Positions 26,369 through 34,752 of a stretch of DNA of 64,000 bases are shown piece after piece. Made by a program: the position numbers and the translations under genes. Each line of letters starts with the position of its first letter. Position 1 is the first letter of the stretch. Source of the stretch: a virus; the IMG/VR virus record IMGVR_UViG_3300029267_004887, positions 62,001 through 126,000 of that record; one strand, written 5' to 3'. The notes below the pieces were generated by a model. The model was given only the letters and a program-made list of their open reading frames with translations. It was not told the DNA's origin and did not search any database.

Positions 26369-26571
26369 GTGTACGAGAAATAATTTCTGGCAATGATCAA
26401 GACGTCAAGTTTGTTTCCATGGTATTGCATGGACGTTTGATGGATATTTTGGAAAAGGCAGGTGAGAAGAGAAGGAAGACGGTACAACAGCTTATTTCAG
26501 AGGCGATAATTGAAAAAGCTGAGACGATGTACGAGGAGGATTTTCCGCAAAAGAATGGAGAAAAGAGATGA
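26365..26571 (+). CDS. Small helical protein, possible ribbon-helix-helix fold
   Basis: 68 residues overlapping the preceding stop by 4 bases (ATGA) and the following gene by ATGA. The core (VSMVLHGRLMDILEKAGEKR, then KTVQQLISEAIIEKAE) has a strand-helix-helix layout reminiscent of RHH proteins. The match is weak, with no clear polar strand. The tight coupling to the tube-initiator-like gene and the membrane protein gene suggests that it is a co-expressed accessory. Confidence 0.45.
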   Translation: MSVREIISGNDQDVKFVSMVLHGRLMDILEKAGEKRRKTVQQLISEAIIEKAETMYEEDFPQKNGEKR

Positions 26572-26927
26572 GCGTTTACGAAGCGATTGTCAATGTGAAC
26601 ACGGTATTGATTTTGTTGGGGACTGGATTGATTATCTGGATCATTCGTCAGGCTGTTCCGGATGAGATAGAGGCGAAGAAGGTATGGCGGATCATCTTGC
26701 GGTTTTTGCCGATAGCTGTGGGAGCGGGGCTGGCGTTGATTCCTGGGATAAAGCCGATGGAAAACATTTCTCAGTCAGTTATTATTGGTGCTGTCACTGG
26801 TTCGTTATCGTCGAGTACTTATGAGATCGTTAGAGAGTTGATGGGTGAAAAAATCAAGGTGCTTATGGGGAGCCCTCAACAGAGGAAGCGACAGTCTATT
26901 GTTCCATCGATTCGCAAGGGGGGGTGA
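26568..26927 (+). CDS. Small membrane protein, holin candidate
   Basis: 119 residues with three hydrophobic segments, about 10-27 (VNTVLILLGTGLIIWIIRQ), 44-62 (RFLPIAVGAGLALIPGI) and 70-85 (SVIIGAVTGSLSS), and a positively charged C-terminus (QQRKRQSIVPSIRKGG). Size, three-segment topology and basic tail fit class I-type holins, but sequence alone does not prove it and no endolysin gene is adjacent. It could equally be a virion membrane protein. Confidence 0.45.
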   Translation: MSVYEAIVNVNTVLILLGTGLIIWIIRQAVPDEIEAKKVWRIILRFLPIAVGAGLALIPGIKPMENISQSVIIGAVTGSLSSSTYEIVRELMGEKIKVLMGSPQQRKRQSIVPSIRKGG

Positions 26928-26929
26928 AT

Positions 26930-27259
26930 ATGCCAATTATCAAGATGGCATGGCATATATTGAGGACATTTTGGTGGGTAATTATCCTTGTTGTCGTCGC
27001 GATTTTAGTGGGTGGTATTTACATTTTGAATCGTAAAAAACGTGTAAAGATAGAGCATTCACCAGGGGAGAACGCACCGTCTTTGGTGGTTGAGGCGACA
27101 AGGCATGTGCAGGAAGCGGTAACAGATTTCCGAATTGAGAAGGCAATAATTGGTACAAGGATGGACACCAAACGACGGATGTTAGAAGATATTCGTCGTG
27201 ATCCAAGCGGCGAAAGGCGGAGAGAGAGACTAGCTAATCTTCTCAATACTGGCTTCTGA
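26930..27259 (+). CDS. Single-pass membrane protein with cytoplasmic/periplasmic helix
   Basis: 109 residues from ATG 26930; a GTG at 26924 is also possible. The polyG ribosome site just upstream favours the ATG. It has one hydrophobic segment (about 14-32, TFWWVIILVVVAILVGGIYI) followed by KKRVK and a charged, helix-prone C-terminal domain. The topology (N-in single pass plus soluble helix) resembles inner-membrane spanin subunits or anti-holins, and it is adjacent to the holin candidate. There is no firm family match. Confidence 0.4.
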   Translation: MPIIKMAWHILRTFWWVIILVVVAILVGGIYILNRKKRVKIEHSPGENAPSLVVEATRHVQEAVTDFRIEKAIIGTRMDTKRRMLEDIRRDPSGERRRERLANLLNTGF

Positions 27260-27271
27260 ACTGGAGAATGC

Positions 27272-27700
27272 ATGGAATTGCTAAACCCTCTTACGATTGC
27301 CAGGGGGGACAATCGTTACCTACTTAAAAAGATTGAGGTAGCATGTCTTGCTGGTGATGCCGTGGGAAATTGTATGTGTATCAGGGGTGTACGAGTAAAT
27401 GGCAAGTGGAGGGTTGAAACAGCTGATCCGTCGGAACGAGCGAAGATGCCAGCCGTTGGTATATTAATTTCAAAATCGACACCTACCGTTGGTGTTATGC
27501 AGATGTTTGGAGTATGTGATTTATTTACAGCAATGACGCCAGGACAGTTGGTTCTGGTTGGCAAGGATGGAGATGTATTGGATGAAGTACCGGTGATATT
27601 GCCAGGGGATTATTTCTGGGCACAACAAATAGGGATAGCAGTAGCTGAAGATCTGTTGATGTTGTCCGGAGTGGCCTCGATGACTCGGTACTCAGGCTAG
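27272..27700 (+). CDS. Virion/decoration-like beta protein
   Basis: 142 residues with a GGAGAATGC ribosome context. The middle (AVGILISKSTPTVGVMQMFG, 'TPGQLVLVGKDGDV', 'QIGIAVAEDLLML') follows the pattern of DUF2190-like/decoration beta proteins, in which a G..v.V...G..... element is followed by a Q.iG.A strand. A similar C-terminal element occurs in the gene at 28449. It is probably part of a capsid or fibre decoration. Family assignment is tentative. Confidence 0.5.
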   Translation: MELLNPLTIARGDNRYLLKKIEVACLAGDAVGNCMCIRGVRVNGKWRVETADPSERAKMPAVGILISKSTPTVGVMQMFGVCDLFTAMTPGQLVLVGKDGDVLDEVPVILPGDYFWAQQIGIAVAEDLLMLSGVASMTRYSG

Positions 27701-27713
27701 AAGGAGCAGAACG

Positions 27714-28394
27714 ATGGTCATGAAAAAGAAACACATAACGAAAGCGAAGAAGAACAAGATGAAGGATGTGAAAGCGGAAAAGAAAAAGGGAAAGACTTTG
27801 GAGCTTGTGAAGTCTACAGATGCCGCCTTAGATTTTGAGCAGCCTGTGGATGAGAAATCTGTGGATGAGAAACCCGTGGATGAGAAATCTATGAGTGAGG
27901 GTTTGGTGAACGTAGCTGAGGAAAGAGAGAAAGAGAGAAAAGCAAAAGAGGAAGAGGAAAAAGCAAAAGCGGAAGAGGAAGCTCTCAAAGAGAAGAAGAG
28001 ATTAGAACGATTGGCCGAGGCAGCAACAGGTGTTATCCAGGATGCTCGGGTTTTCAAATTGATGTATCTGGAGAAGTGCGCCATAGAGGCGACATTGCAA
28101 ATACAGGTACGAAGGTCGGCGTATGAAGCTCGTATCATCGCACTCAGGCAAGAGATGGCAGGGGTTGTTCAGCAATGGGAAGCGACACAAAGCAAATCTG
28201 TGCGAAAGATCTCTAATGTTAGAAGAGAGATCGAAGAAGATTATGGAATTTATATGAACCATTGGGGCTATGACGACGAAACAGGCGTTTTGCAACAACT
28301 TCCGCAGGAAATAGTAGACGAAAATACAACAAAGCCGGAAAAAGATAGTAAACTTAATACTGAAGCTGACAAAAACACTACTGGAGGTAAATAA
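27714..28394 (+). CDS. Lys/Glu-rich coiled-coil protein
   Basis: 226 residues with an AAGGAG ribosome site. A basic N-terminal tail (KKKHITKAKKNKMKDVKAEK) is followed by an acidic repeat region in which the (D/E)EK(S/P) motif occurs several times (VDEKSVDEKPVDEKS), a long K/E-rich coiled coil (about 68-105) and a helical domain 105-180. It ends in a charged tail. The composition suggests a scaffold, tail-collar or DNA-associated virion protein; the function is not recognised. A 54-base gap follows before the fibre-like gene. Confidence 0.45.
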   Translation: MVMKKKHITKAKKNKMKDVKAEKKKGKTLELVKSTDAALDFEQPVDEKSVDEKPVDEKSMSEGLVNVAEEREKERKAKEEEEKAKAEEEALKEKKRLERLAEAATGVIQDARVFKLMYLEKCAIEATLQIQVRRSAYEARIIALRQEMAGVVQQWEATQSKSVRKISNVRREIEEDYGIYMNHWGYDDETGVLQQLPQEIVDENTTKPEKDSKLNTEADKNTTGGK

Positions 28395-28448
28395 GAACAG
28401 TAGAATTTCTGGTATGCGAGAAGCATATTTAGAGAAGGAGAAAGAAGC

Positions 28449-30311
28449 ATGGCCACGAGGAAATTTTTGTATGGTGATAGTAACGGTTATCATCGAGAGC
28501 AAGATCCCGCTGATGACATAGCTCTTGGTGGGCTCGCGATGAGCGGGAACATTACCATGGGGACGAATCAAATAACTGGTTTGACTGGTGGTGATGCTTC
28601 TGGAGAAGCTTTGGCCTATGGTCAGAGTGGCGCGTCTCTAGCTGGCTTGAGTATCGACACCAGCGAACTAGATATGAACAACCAGCAGATAACCAACGTA
28701 GCAGACGGCACGGTGTCGCATCACGCTGTGAATCTGTCACAGCTTGAGCAGGCGGTTATCACAGGTGGGACAATCAAGGAGCTGTTGCTCCATGAAGATC
28801 AGGTTGACGATACGGAAGGTGTGTTGGCATCTTCGGCATTGACCATCGCAACGAATCCAGCCTCGGGCGATACGATTACGTTGACAGATGGCACGACCAC
28901 CAGGACGTACGGTGCTGGCACAGGTGGCGATGTACAGTACACCATCGGTGCTACCGTAGCAGACACCATGCAGAACCTGGCTACTGCGATTGACGGCGAC
29001 GGTTCTGGTGCTTGGGGTGCGACATTCACGACGGATCTGGACTCGATTGATGCTGACGGTGTTGTGGTTATCACAGAGGAAGACAACGACGGTGCAGCTT
29101 CTGAGATTTACGGTACCTGGACAACTCAGGCGAATTGTCAGATCGTCGATTACACTGAAGAAACGCAGTACAGCAAGAAGACGACGACAGCACTTCCTAC
29201 TTCCGATCCAGCGGCTACCAACTTTGGTATTCGCAGGACTCAGGCTTCCTTGTCACCTGGTGAGCTTCACTATGTTGAAGACAATGACACCATTTACGGA
29301 TGGGACGATGATGCTGAGCAATGGAACGTGATGTCCGGTTCTGCATCTCTTCCGGACGCGACGTCTGCATCGGGTGGTGGAGTCAAGGGTAAGGTCACCT
29401 TCGACAGAGACTTTGGTCTTTTGGTCAACACTGGTATCGCGAAGATTTCAGTAGCGGCCAACACAGGGCTAGGGTTTGACGGAAATGGCGATCTTCAGGG
29501 TGTTGCCGACACCACAGCGGGTATGGAGCTTGGCGCGAATGGTTTCGGAATCGATATTGCTGCGTCTAATCCTGGTGTTGGTTTCGACGGCAGCGGCGAT
29601 CTCGAAGCGAAGGCGGATACCACGGCTGGTATTGAGATAACGGCAAATGGTATCGCGATTGACATTGGCGCTACCAATCCAGGCGTTGGTTTCGACGGGT
29701 CTGGAGATCTCGAAGCCAAGGTTGTGGCAGCTGGTGGTGTTGAGAAGGCGGCGACTGGTCTTCAGATCAAGATCGACGACACTCCCGATACCTTGGATGT
29801 TGACGCAGACGGGCTCAAAGTCGTCGGTCTTCCTTCTACATTCAAGATCAACGACACAGCAGTTGGCGCGACGGTAACAGCGGCCAATCTCGACACGGTA
29901 ACCGATGGGTCGAATGCAGATGCGATGCATACTCACGCAGGTGTCGACGAGGCGAAAGCGATTGAGAATTCGCTGACGGCAACTGAGAATGTAACCATTG
30001 GCGACCCGGTATACGTTGATACCAATGGTAACGCTGTGTCCAAGGCAGATGCCAGTAACGACAGCAAGTACGAAACAATTGGTGTAGCCAAGGCGACAAT
30101 CACGGCCACCAATCCTGTAGACGTCGTTTCATTTGGCCCTTGCGATGTTATTACTGGCGCGACAGCTGGAGACAGGTATTACATGGCAGCGGGCGGTGGA
30201 TTGACTACTACGGTTCCGGCAGCTGGAAACTGGGTTGTCGTCATGGGGTTTGCGCTGGATGCAAATACTTTGTTCGTCATGCCGAGGATTCTGCACAAAC
30301 GGTTCGCATAG
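28449..30311 (+). CDS. Large fibre-like virion protein with triplicated beta repeats, C-rich coding
   Basis: 620 residues. Its N-terminus (LGGLAMSGNITMGTNQITGL ... LDMNNQQITNVADGT) is a phage fibre entry motif, and 130-225 is a 'DTITLTDGTTTRTYG ... ATVADTMQNLATAIDG' module. At about 340-430 the unit 'GFDGSGDLEAKADTTAGIE.TANGIAIDI' occurs three times. The C-terminus (about 520-620) has 'IGDPVYVDTNGNAVSKADAS' and 'YYMAAGGGLTTTVPAAG', resembling DUF2190-like decoration proteins. Codon use is visibly richer in C and G than neighbours, and the gene is followed by the strong hairpin at 30328, suggesting high expression. Confidence 0.6.
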   Translation: MATRKFLYGDSNGYHREQDPADDIALGGLAMSGNITMGTNQITGLTGGDASGEALAYGQSGASLAGLSIDTSELDMNNQQITNVADGTVSHHAVNLSQLEQAVITGGTIKELLLHEDQVDDTEGVLASSALTIATNPASGDTITLTDGTTTRTYGAGTGGDVQYTIGATVADTMQNLATAIDGDGSGAWGATFTTDLDSIDADGVVVITEEDNDGAASEIYGTWTTQANCQIVDYTEETQYSKKTTTALPTSDPAATNFGIRRTQASLSPGELHYVEDNDTIYGWDDDAEQWNVMSGSASLPDATSASGGGVKGKVTFDRDFGLLVNTGIAKISVAANTGLGFDGNGDLQGVADTTAGMELGANGFGIDIAASNPGVGFDGSGDLEAKADTTAGIEITANGIAIDIGATNPGVGFDGSGDLEAKVVAAGGVEKAATGLQIKIDDTPDTLDVDADGLKVVGLPSTFKINDTAVGATVTAANLDTVTDGSNADAMHTHAGVDEAKAIENSLTATENVTIGDPVYVDTNGNAVSKADASNDSKYETIGVAKATITATNPVDVVSFGPCDVITGATAGDRYYMAAGGGLTTTVPAAGNWVVVMGFALDANTLFVMPRILHKRFA

Positions 30312-30327
30312 TAACTTAGGAGGACAG

Positions 30328-30360
30328 GCTCCGGAGAATTCTCTCCGGGGCTTCGTCTTT
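30328..30360 (+). terminator. Rho-independent terminator-like hairpin
   Basis: Arms GCTCCGGAGA (30328-30337) and TCTCCGGGGC (30342-30351) pair with one mismatch around an ATTC loop, followed by the T-rich TTCGTCTTT. The T-run is imperfect, but the GC-rich 10-bp stem directly behind the large fibre-like gene makes a terminator or mRNA-stabilising structure likely. Confidence 0.6.
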
Positions 30361-30367
30361 GAGGTCT

Positions 30368-30931
30368 ATGGATAGAATTCGTCCACTAAAGATAGAGAGT
30401 ATTTCTGGGGGTGGTTCTCAGGATAATGTCTATCCGCATGACATGAATCCTAACGAAGATGGGGTAGAGGTTCGTGGTGTCTTGTTGCAAAATGATACTT
30501 CGGACGATGAGGTAGTGGTTGTTTCCAGGGATGCTTCGAACAACATGACGTTTGAGGACGGTGTTGTAAGCGGCACGAAAACACTGACTGAGTTATTGAG
30601 CGGCAGTGGTGGGTTGACTGAAAACTCTCACCGGATATTGAGACAGTTGATTCATTTCATCGACGATGGTCCGGCTGAGGGGTTTACCAGTGGGGCGTAC
30701 AGAGAAGTTACGGGGACAGTCTTTCCGACTTCGATCATTTGGTATACAGATAGTGGGAAAACTGAAAAAATAGTTGAGAAGAATATTACATGGTCTGGTG
30801 TGACTCCGACGACGATTGAGTGGAAAATGTACGACGAAGACGGCAGTACTTTATTAGTGACGGTATCAGATGCGATTACTTATTCGGGTATTTTCGAGAC
30901 AAGCAGAACGAGAACGATAACGATTGAGTAG
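30368..30931 (+). CDS. Virion protein behind the terminator, unknown
   Basis: 187 residues from ATG 30368, preferred over TTG 30359, which would lie in the hairpin T-tract. Residues 1-60 carry beta-type sequence with 'NVYPHDMNPNEDGVEVRGVL', and 55-150 has the phage motif 'LTENSHRILRQLIHFIDDGP', a 'QLIHF...GP' start of a fibre/neck module, followed by Ig-like strands (VEKNITWSGVTPTTIEWKM). No enzyme motif is visible. It starts a run of accessory virion genes. Confidence 0.5.
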   Translation: MDRIRPLKIESISGGGSQDNVYPHDMNPNEDGVEVRGVLLQNDTSDDEVVVVSRDASNNMTFEDGVVSGTKTLTELLSGSGGLTENSHRILRQLIHFIDDGPAEGFTSGAYREVTGTVFPTSIIWYTDSGKTEKIVEKNITWSGVTPTTIEWKMYDEDGSTLLVTVSDAITYSGIFETSRTRTITIE

Positions 30932-30939
30932 GTGAGGAA

Positions 30940-31335
30940 ATGTCTGTGAGAATCTGTGGCGAATGCACTGCGTGCTGCAAGTCAGTTGCTTTGCCAGAGT
31001 TTAACAAGGCAACGAATGAGCCGTGCGAGCATCTCCGGGAGGGCTGCGGGATACATGAAACTCGTCCAGAAAGTTGCCGTGCTTTTCAGTGTGCTTGGCT
31101 GTCGAAAATGACGGGATTCAAAGATGAGAGTATGCGTCCAGATCGATGCGGTGTGGTAGCGGCAGTTGGTCCGACGGAGCACGGCAGGGGCGTGTATTTT
31201 TATTCAGTCTGGAAAGGCGCAACGGACGAGGATAGAATCCAATCGATTATGAGAATATACAATCTCAGGTTCCCTATTTTGCTAGTTTCTCACACGGGGA
31301 ACAGGGGCGGACTGCTCAAGGCTGGAGAAGCGTAA
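30940..31335 (+). CDS. YkgJ-like cysteine-cluster protein, copy 1
   Basis: 131 residues. Cysteines at 6, 9, 12, 13, 29, 36, 46 and 51 form the C-x2-C-x2-CC ... C ... C ... C pattern with 'GCGIHETRPESCRAFQCAWL', the signature of YkgJ-type zinc/iron-chelating proteins. This family probably binds Zn or Fe-S (family knowledge) and is linked to metal- or modification-related functions. A clear paralogue lies at 34351, and both share the second half with 'SMRPDRCGVVAA.GPT.HG'. The gene stop overlaps the next start by TAATG, and both copies lie between virion genes. Confidence 0.65.
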   Translation: MSVRICGECTACCKSVALPEFNKATNEPCEHLREGCGIHETRPESCRAFQCAWLSKMTGFKDESMRPDRCGVVAAVGPTEHGRGVYFYSVWKGATDEDRIQSIMRIYNLRFPILLVSHTGNRGGLLKAGEA

Positions 31336-31547
31336 TGGTAGATGGAATTGCACGGGTTTTATACACGGCTGACGGCGAAGAGATAACCGTTTACGAAAAG
31401 GCTGGAGTTCAGTCTATCGCTATTCAGTCAGTTGATATGATTCGTTTATTGAGAGACATAAAACAAGAATTGCGTAAGATGAATTTCCAGTTGAAAATTA
31501 TCACTGGATTGAACGTGAGCGAAAACGACTTGGAGGGACAAGAATGA
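31335..31547 (+). CDS. Small phage protein, helical C-terminus
   Basis: 70 residues, starting inside the preceding TAATG and overlapping the next gene by ATGA. It has an N-terminal beta part (ARVLYTADGEEITVYEKAG), then helix 'SVDMIRLLRDIKQELRKMNF' and a 'ITGLNVSENDLEG' tail. This small protein type recurs next to fibre genes in other phages, in my recollection. No function is known. It is probably an accessory to the adjacent virion proteins. Confidence 0.5.
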   Translation: MVDGIARVLYTADGEEITVYEKAGVQSIAIQSVDMIRLLRDIKQELRKMNFQLKIITGLNVSENDLEGQE

Positions 31548-32143
31548 GCGGTATTATTATAGACGGTTCGGGGAAAGGTTTTAACGCCAAGGTCAACCAA
31601 CGTCAAGAGCTTCAGGTGCAATCCAGGGCGATTCCTCATGCAGCATTGAAATGCGTTAGGGGAGAAGTTTTTTTGGTCTCTACACCGTGGAGAAATATAG
31701 ATTCCACTGGTGGTAGGCTTATTTGGATGTTGTTTTCAGATCCTGTCAAATATTTGGTAATAGAACAACTGATGATTGCTTGGGATGGTGGAAGTACCAA
31801 CTATAATAAACCTTTGGAAGTTGAATATATACTTGGTGACAGTGCGCCGACAACAGGTACTGCTGCTTGGGCAGCAGCAAATACAAACTCCTTGAGCACT
31901 AACGAATTAGATGCGACGTTGTTAGTTTGGGACGGTACAACAGGAAGCGGTATGACTGGGCATACGCCAGGTGCAGCAGCAGGAAGATTACAGGCAGCTC
32001 CTGGTTATACGTCATCTCTAGTTGAGGGGAAGATGATCGTTGGGTCAGGGATGACATTATCAGTTAACGTCAAAGCGCCAGAAACAGGCCGGATGTCTTT
32101 TTCTGGGTATTTATATTTGTTTGATCCAGAAGTAGACGGTTAG
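31544..32143 (+). CDS. Accessory virion protein with DGSGKG N-terminal motif, first copy
   Basis: 199 residues overlapping the previous gene by ATGA. It begins 'IIIDGSGKGFNAKVNQRQEL', a leading motif shared in diverged form by the next two genes (DGTGRG, DGAGSG). The remaining sequence is beta-rich with 'WDGGSTNYNKPLEVEYILGDS' and 'VEGKMIVGSGMTLSVNVKAP', typical of a jelly-roll-like virion domain. The shared start suggests a common attachment element for a set of appendage proteins (inference). Confidence 0.55.
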   Translation: MSGIIIDGSGKGFNAKVNQRQELQVQSRAIPHAALKCVRGEVFLVSTPWRNIDSTGGRLIWMLFSDPVKYLVIEQLMIAWDGGSTNYNKPLEVEYILGDSAPTTGTAAWAAANTNSLSTNELDATLLVWDGTTGSGMTGHTPGAAAGRLQAAPGYTSSLVEGKMIVGSGMTLSVNVKAPETGRMSFSGYLYLFDPEVDG

Positions 32144-32152
32144 GAGGAACAA

Positions 32153-32731
32153 ATGGGGTTTCGTATTGAAGATGGCACTGGTCGTGGTCGGACTGCGAAA
32201 GTAAACGAGTTGAATCGTCTTGAGGTTTCGGCTGTTACGCTCACGGAGATTTCAGACATAGCACGTAGCGGAGGTGCCTTTTCTGTTGTCGCAAGGCATA
32301 CGATCCAAGCCGATTCCACTGAAGAAAATTTGTTGTATATCAAGAACAACAATGACGCCAAGTGTATACACTTGCACAGCATCCGTCTTGCGGCAAAGGT
32401 CACAGCGGCTGGTCTCTTAGTTATTAGTTATTTCGATCCTGTTCGAGTCAGCGGGGGGACTGAAAAAGAGGCGGTGCAATTGAATCGGCAAAAAGCGAAG
32501 GCGGCAGATGCCGATTTGTATGATAATTCATCAAATGATCTTTCGTTGACGTTGACAGCGGCGAAGGAATTCGCAGAATTTCGTCTTGGTGCCACTGGCA
32601 CGGCGTTTTTTGAGTCAGATGGTGCGTTGGTTTTGGGGCCTGGAGATACATTTGGCATGACGGCAGAGGGGATAGATGGGGATTTGGTTACTGCTTCGAT
32701 TTTCTTTTTTGAGGCTGAGGAGTCGAAATAA
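32153..32731 (+). CDS. Accessory virion protein with DGTGRG motif, second copy
   Basis: 192 residues with an AGGAGG ribosome site. It starts 'RIEDGTGRGRTAKVNELNRL', the same opening unit as the previous gene. The rest has beta-type sequence ('HTIQADSTEENLLYIKNNND', 'RLAAKVTAAGLLVISYFDPV') resembling phage appendage modules. It lacks any repeats or catalytic motif. It is one of a set of three consecutive genes built on the same N-terminal unit. Confidence 0.55.
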   Translation: MGFRIEDGTGRGRTAKVNELNRLEVSAVTLTEISDIARSGGAFSVVARHTIQADSTEENLLYIKNNNDAKCIHLHSIRLAAKVTAAGLLVISYFDPVRVSGGTEKEAVQLNRQKAKAADADLYDNSSNDLSLTLTAAKEFAEFRLGATGTAFFESDGALVLGPGDTFGMTAEGIDGDLVTASIFFFEAEESK

Positions 32732-32734
32732 AAA

Positions 32735-34354
32735 ATGCCTGTTGATGTGCACATAAAAGACGGGGCTGGAAGCGGATGCACTGCCAGCGTGACTCCGGTA
32801 GGTGGAGGTAGGCCAGAACTTGCTGTGTCCATCGAAGGGCCTTGGGATCGTAGTAAATCTGGAGATATAAAGAAGATTTCTGCAATTGAGTTATCGACAA
32901 ACGGGAAGAGTGTTGCGGGTTTTCAAATTACTGGCGAATGGGTTGGCAATATTGTTTTTGAGAGCACGATAAATGGGTATGATTGGACGGATTTGATCTG
33001 TTTCCCGACAGCTCCTGGTTCTACATTGGTTATCAGCACGTTGGTGAACGGATCATTCCGGGCGGCTTGTGGAGCATTTCAGTCTGTCCGCGTGCGTGCC
33101 GAATCGTGGACTAGTGGTACGGCCCGTGTATTGCTTCGTGCCTCGCCATCACCGGCAGAGCTTGTTCCGTTGTCGATCAATAGTGCTGGACGTTTGCTGG
33201 TAGATGTAGAGCCTTTGTCTGATCGAGGATTTCGCGCAGTAAAAGCTAATTCAGCTGGGCTTCCAGCGGTGTTGACGTCAGAAGGCACGGCACCTTTTGC
33301 TGTTGGCGGTGAAACGTTAAATATCGACATCAACGGAGATTCTCAGACTTGTAATTTCCCAACTTCAGCAGAATCAGCTGGTACGTCGACGTCTGGTGCT
33401 GATCCATCGGTTGATCTTGGTGGTAGCCGTAAAATGAAAGTCAGTATCGATGGTGGTGCATCAACAGAAATTGATATTGGGAAAGATCGAGTTGGTGGGC
33501 CTGATATTGCGTCAAGGATTGAAGATGAAATTCAATCCGACGTTCCGAACGGGAGCAGTGCTACTTGCGATTACAATGATACGACTCCAGGGCGATATGT
33601 TGTCACTAGTGGCTCGACAGGCAGCAGTTCGTCGGTGGTCATTGTTAATTCTGGCAAAGACAATATGGCTGATAACTTGAAGCTTGGTGTCGCTAATGGT
33701 GGTACTGAGGTATCGGGTGAGTCGGGGGATGATTATTCGGCAGATGACGTAGTGGTCGAATTGAATGCGCAGCTTACCGATATTTATGCGTATGTGGACA
33801 ATGGAGACGTCGTAATAGAGACACAAGACATCGGTGATTCTGCAACGTTAGAAGTGACAGGTGGCGCAGCAAATACTGATTTAGATTTTCCAACTGACGA
33901 GGTGACGGGCTCGCCAGCCACAGGTGCTGTCAATTTGGCAGTAGATGGATCGACGACTGAGCAAGTATTTCGGATTGAACAACATGCCTCGCGAGTGTTT
34001 ACGGTCACACGGCTGATCTATTCCATACGAGATTCTGATATGGCGTTGAACAAGTTCGGTGGGATTACCGCGTTGACAAATGGAGTGATTGTCAAGGTTG
34101 AGAATTCAGGTGAACCCTTGAGAGAGTGGTTTACGTTTAAGACCAACTCGGAATTATTGGCGAGAGCGCGTGATGGTGGCCAGCTGATTGTCGATGCTTA
34201 CACAGGTGGCGAAGATTTGATTCATGCTGATTTTTTGTTAGAGCCTGGGATACCGTTACGACCTGGGAGTGTGGACAAGATTCAGATTATTGTAAGGGAT
34301 GATCTGTCCTCGCTTACGAATTTTGATGTTTTGGCAGAGGGTTATCTCACATGA
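32735..34354 (+). CDS. Large accessory virion protein with DGAGSG start and two-domain body
   Basis: 539 residues. It starts 'HIKDGAGSGCTASVTPVGGG', related to the previous two genes. A beta domain at 30-150 is followed by a Gly/Asp-rich module at 185-400 with 'GDSQTCNFPTSAESAGTSTS' and 'NLKLGVANGGTEVSGESGDD', which resembles flagellin/hook-like inserts. The C-terminal 130 residues ('FGGITALTNGVIVKVENSGE' ... 'IIVRDDLSSLTNF') are paralogous to the C-terminus of the gene at 34743. It overlaps the second cysteine-cluster gene by 4 bases (ATGA). Confidence 0.55.
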   Translation: MPVDVHIKDGAGSGCTASVTPVGGGRPELAVSIEGPWDRSKSGDIKKISAIELSTNGKSVAGFQITGEWVGNIVFESTINGYDWTDLICFPTAPGSTLVISTLVNGSFRAACGAFQSVRVRAESWTSGTARVLLRASPSPAELVPLSINSAGRLLVDVEPLSDRGFRAVKANSAGLPAVLTSEGTAPFAVGGETLNIDINGDSQTCNFPTSAESAGTSTSGADPSVDLGGSRKMKVSIDGGASTEIDIGKDRVGGPDIASRIEDEIQSDVPNGSSATCDYNDTTPGRYVVTSGSTGSSSSVVIVNSGKDNMADNLKLGVANGGTEVSGESGDDYSADDVVVELNAQLTDIYAYVDNGDVVIETQDIGDSATLEVTGGAANTDLDFPTDEVTGSPATGAVNLAVDGSTTEQVFRIEQHASRVFTVTRLIYSIRDSDMALNKFGGITALTNGVIVKVENSGEPLREWFTFKTNSELLARARDGGQLIVDAYTGGEDLIHADFLLEPGIPLRPGSVDKIQIIVRDDLSSLTNFDVLAEGYLT

Positions 34355-34752
34355 GAAATTGTGATGGGTGCACGGCGTGTTGTACGTCGTTGGCAGTACC
34401 TGAATACGATAAAAAGACTAACGATGCGTGTGAGCATATTTGCATTGGGTGCAATATATACGCAGAGCGTCCCGAGAGTTGTCGTACTTTTCGTTGCACT
34501 TGGTTGAGTGAGGGCACTGGGTTTAAGGAATTGAGTATGCGTCCAGATCGGTGTGGTGTGGTAGCTGCGGGGGGGCCGACAGATCACGGTATTGGGATGT
34601 ATTTTTACGAGGTGTGGGAAGGTGCGATTGAAGAGGAGCGTATTCAGTTGATTATCGAGAAATACAATGTGAAATTTCCTGTTTTACTGATTCCTCATAA
34701 GGGGAACAAGGGACGATTATTTGCTGTTGGGGAGACCGGGCAATGCAATTAA
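34351..34752 (+). CDS. YkgJ-like cysteine-cluster protein, copy 2
   Basis: 133 residues overlapping the preceding stop. Cysteines at 4, 7, 10, 11, 27, 31, 34, 44 and 49 follow the same layout as the 30940 protein, with GCNIYAERPESCRTFRCTWL. The second half (SMRPDRCGVVAAGGPTDHG ... IIEKYNVKFPVLLIP) is parallel to copy 1. The two copies therefore come from a duplication that also copied the neighbouring virion C-terminal domain. No catalytic residue beyond the metal-binding cysteines is apparent. Confidence 0.65.
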   Translation: MRNCDGCTACCTSLAVPEYDKKTNDACEHICIGCNIYAERPESCRTFRCTWLSEGTGFKELSMRPDRCGVVAAGGPTDHGIGMYFYEVWEGAIEEERIQLIIEKYNVKFPVLLIPHKGNKGRLFAVGETGQCN

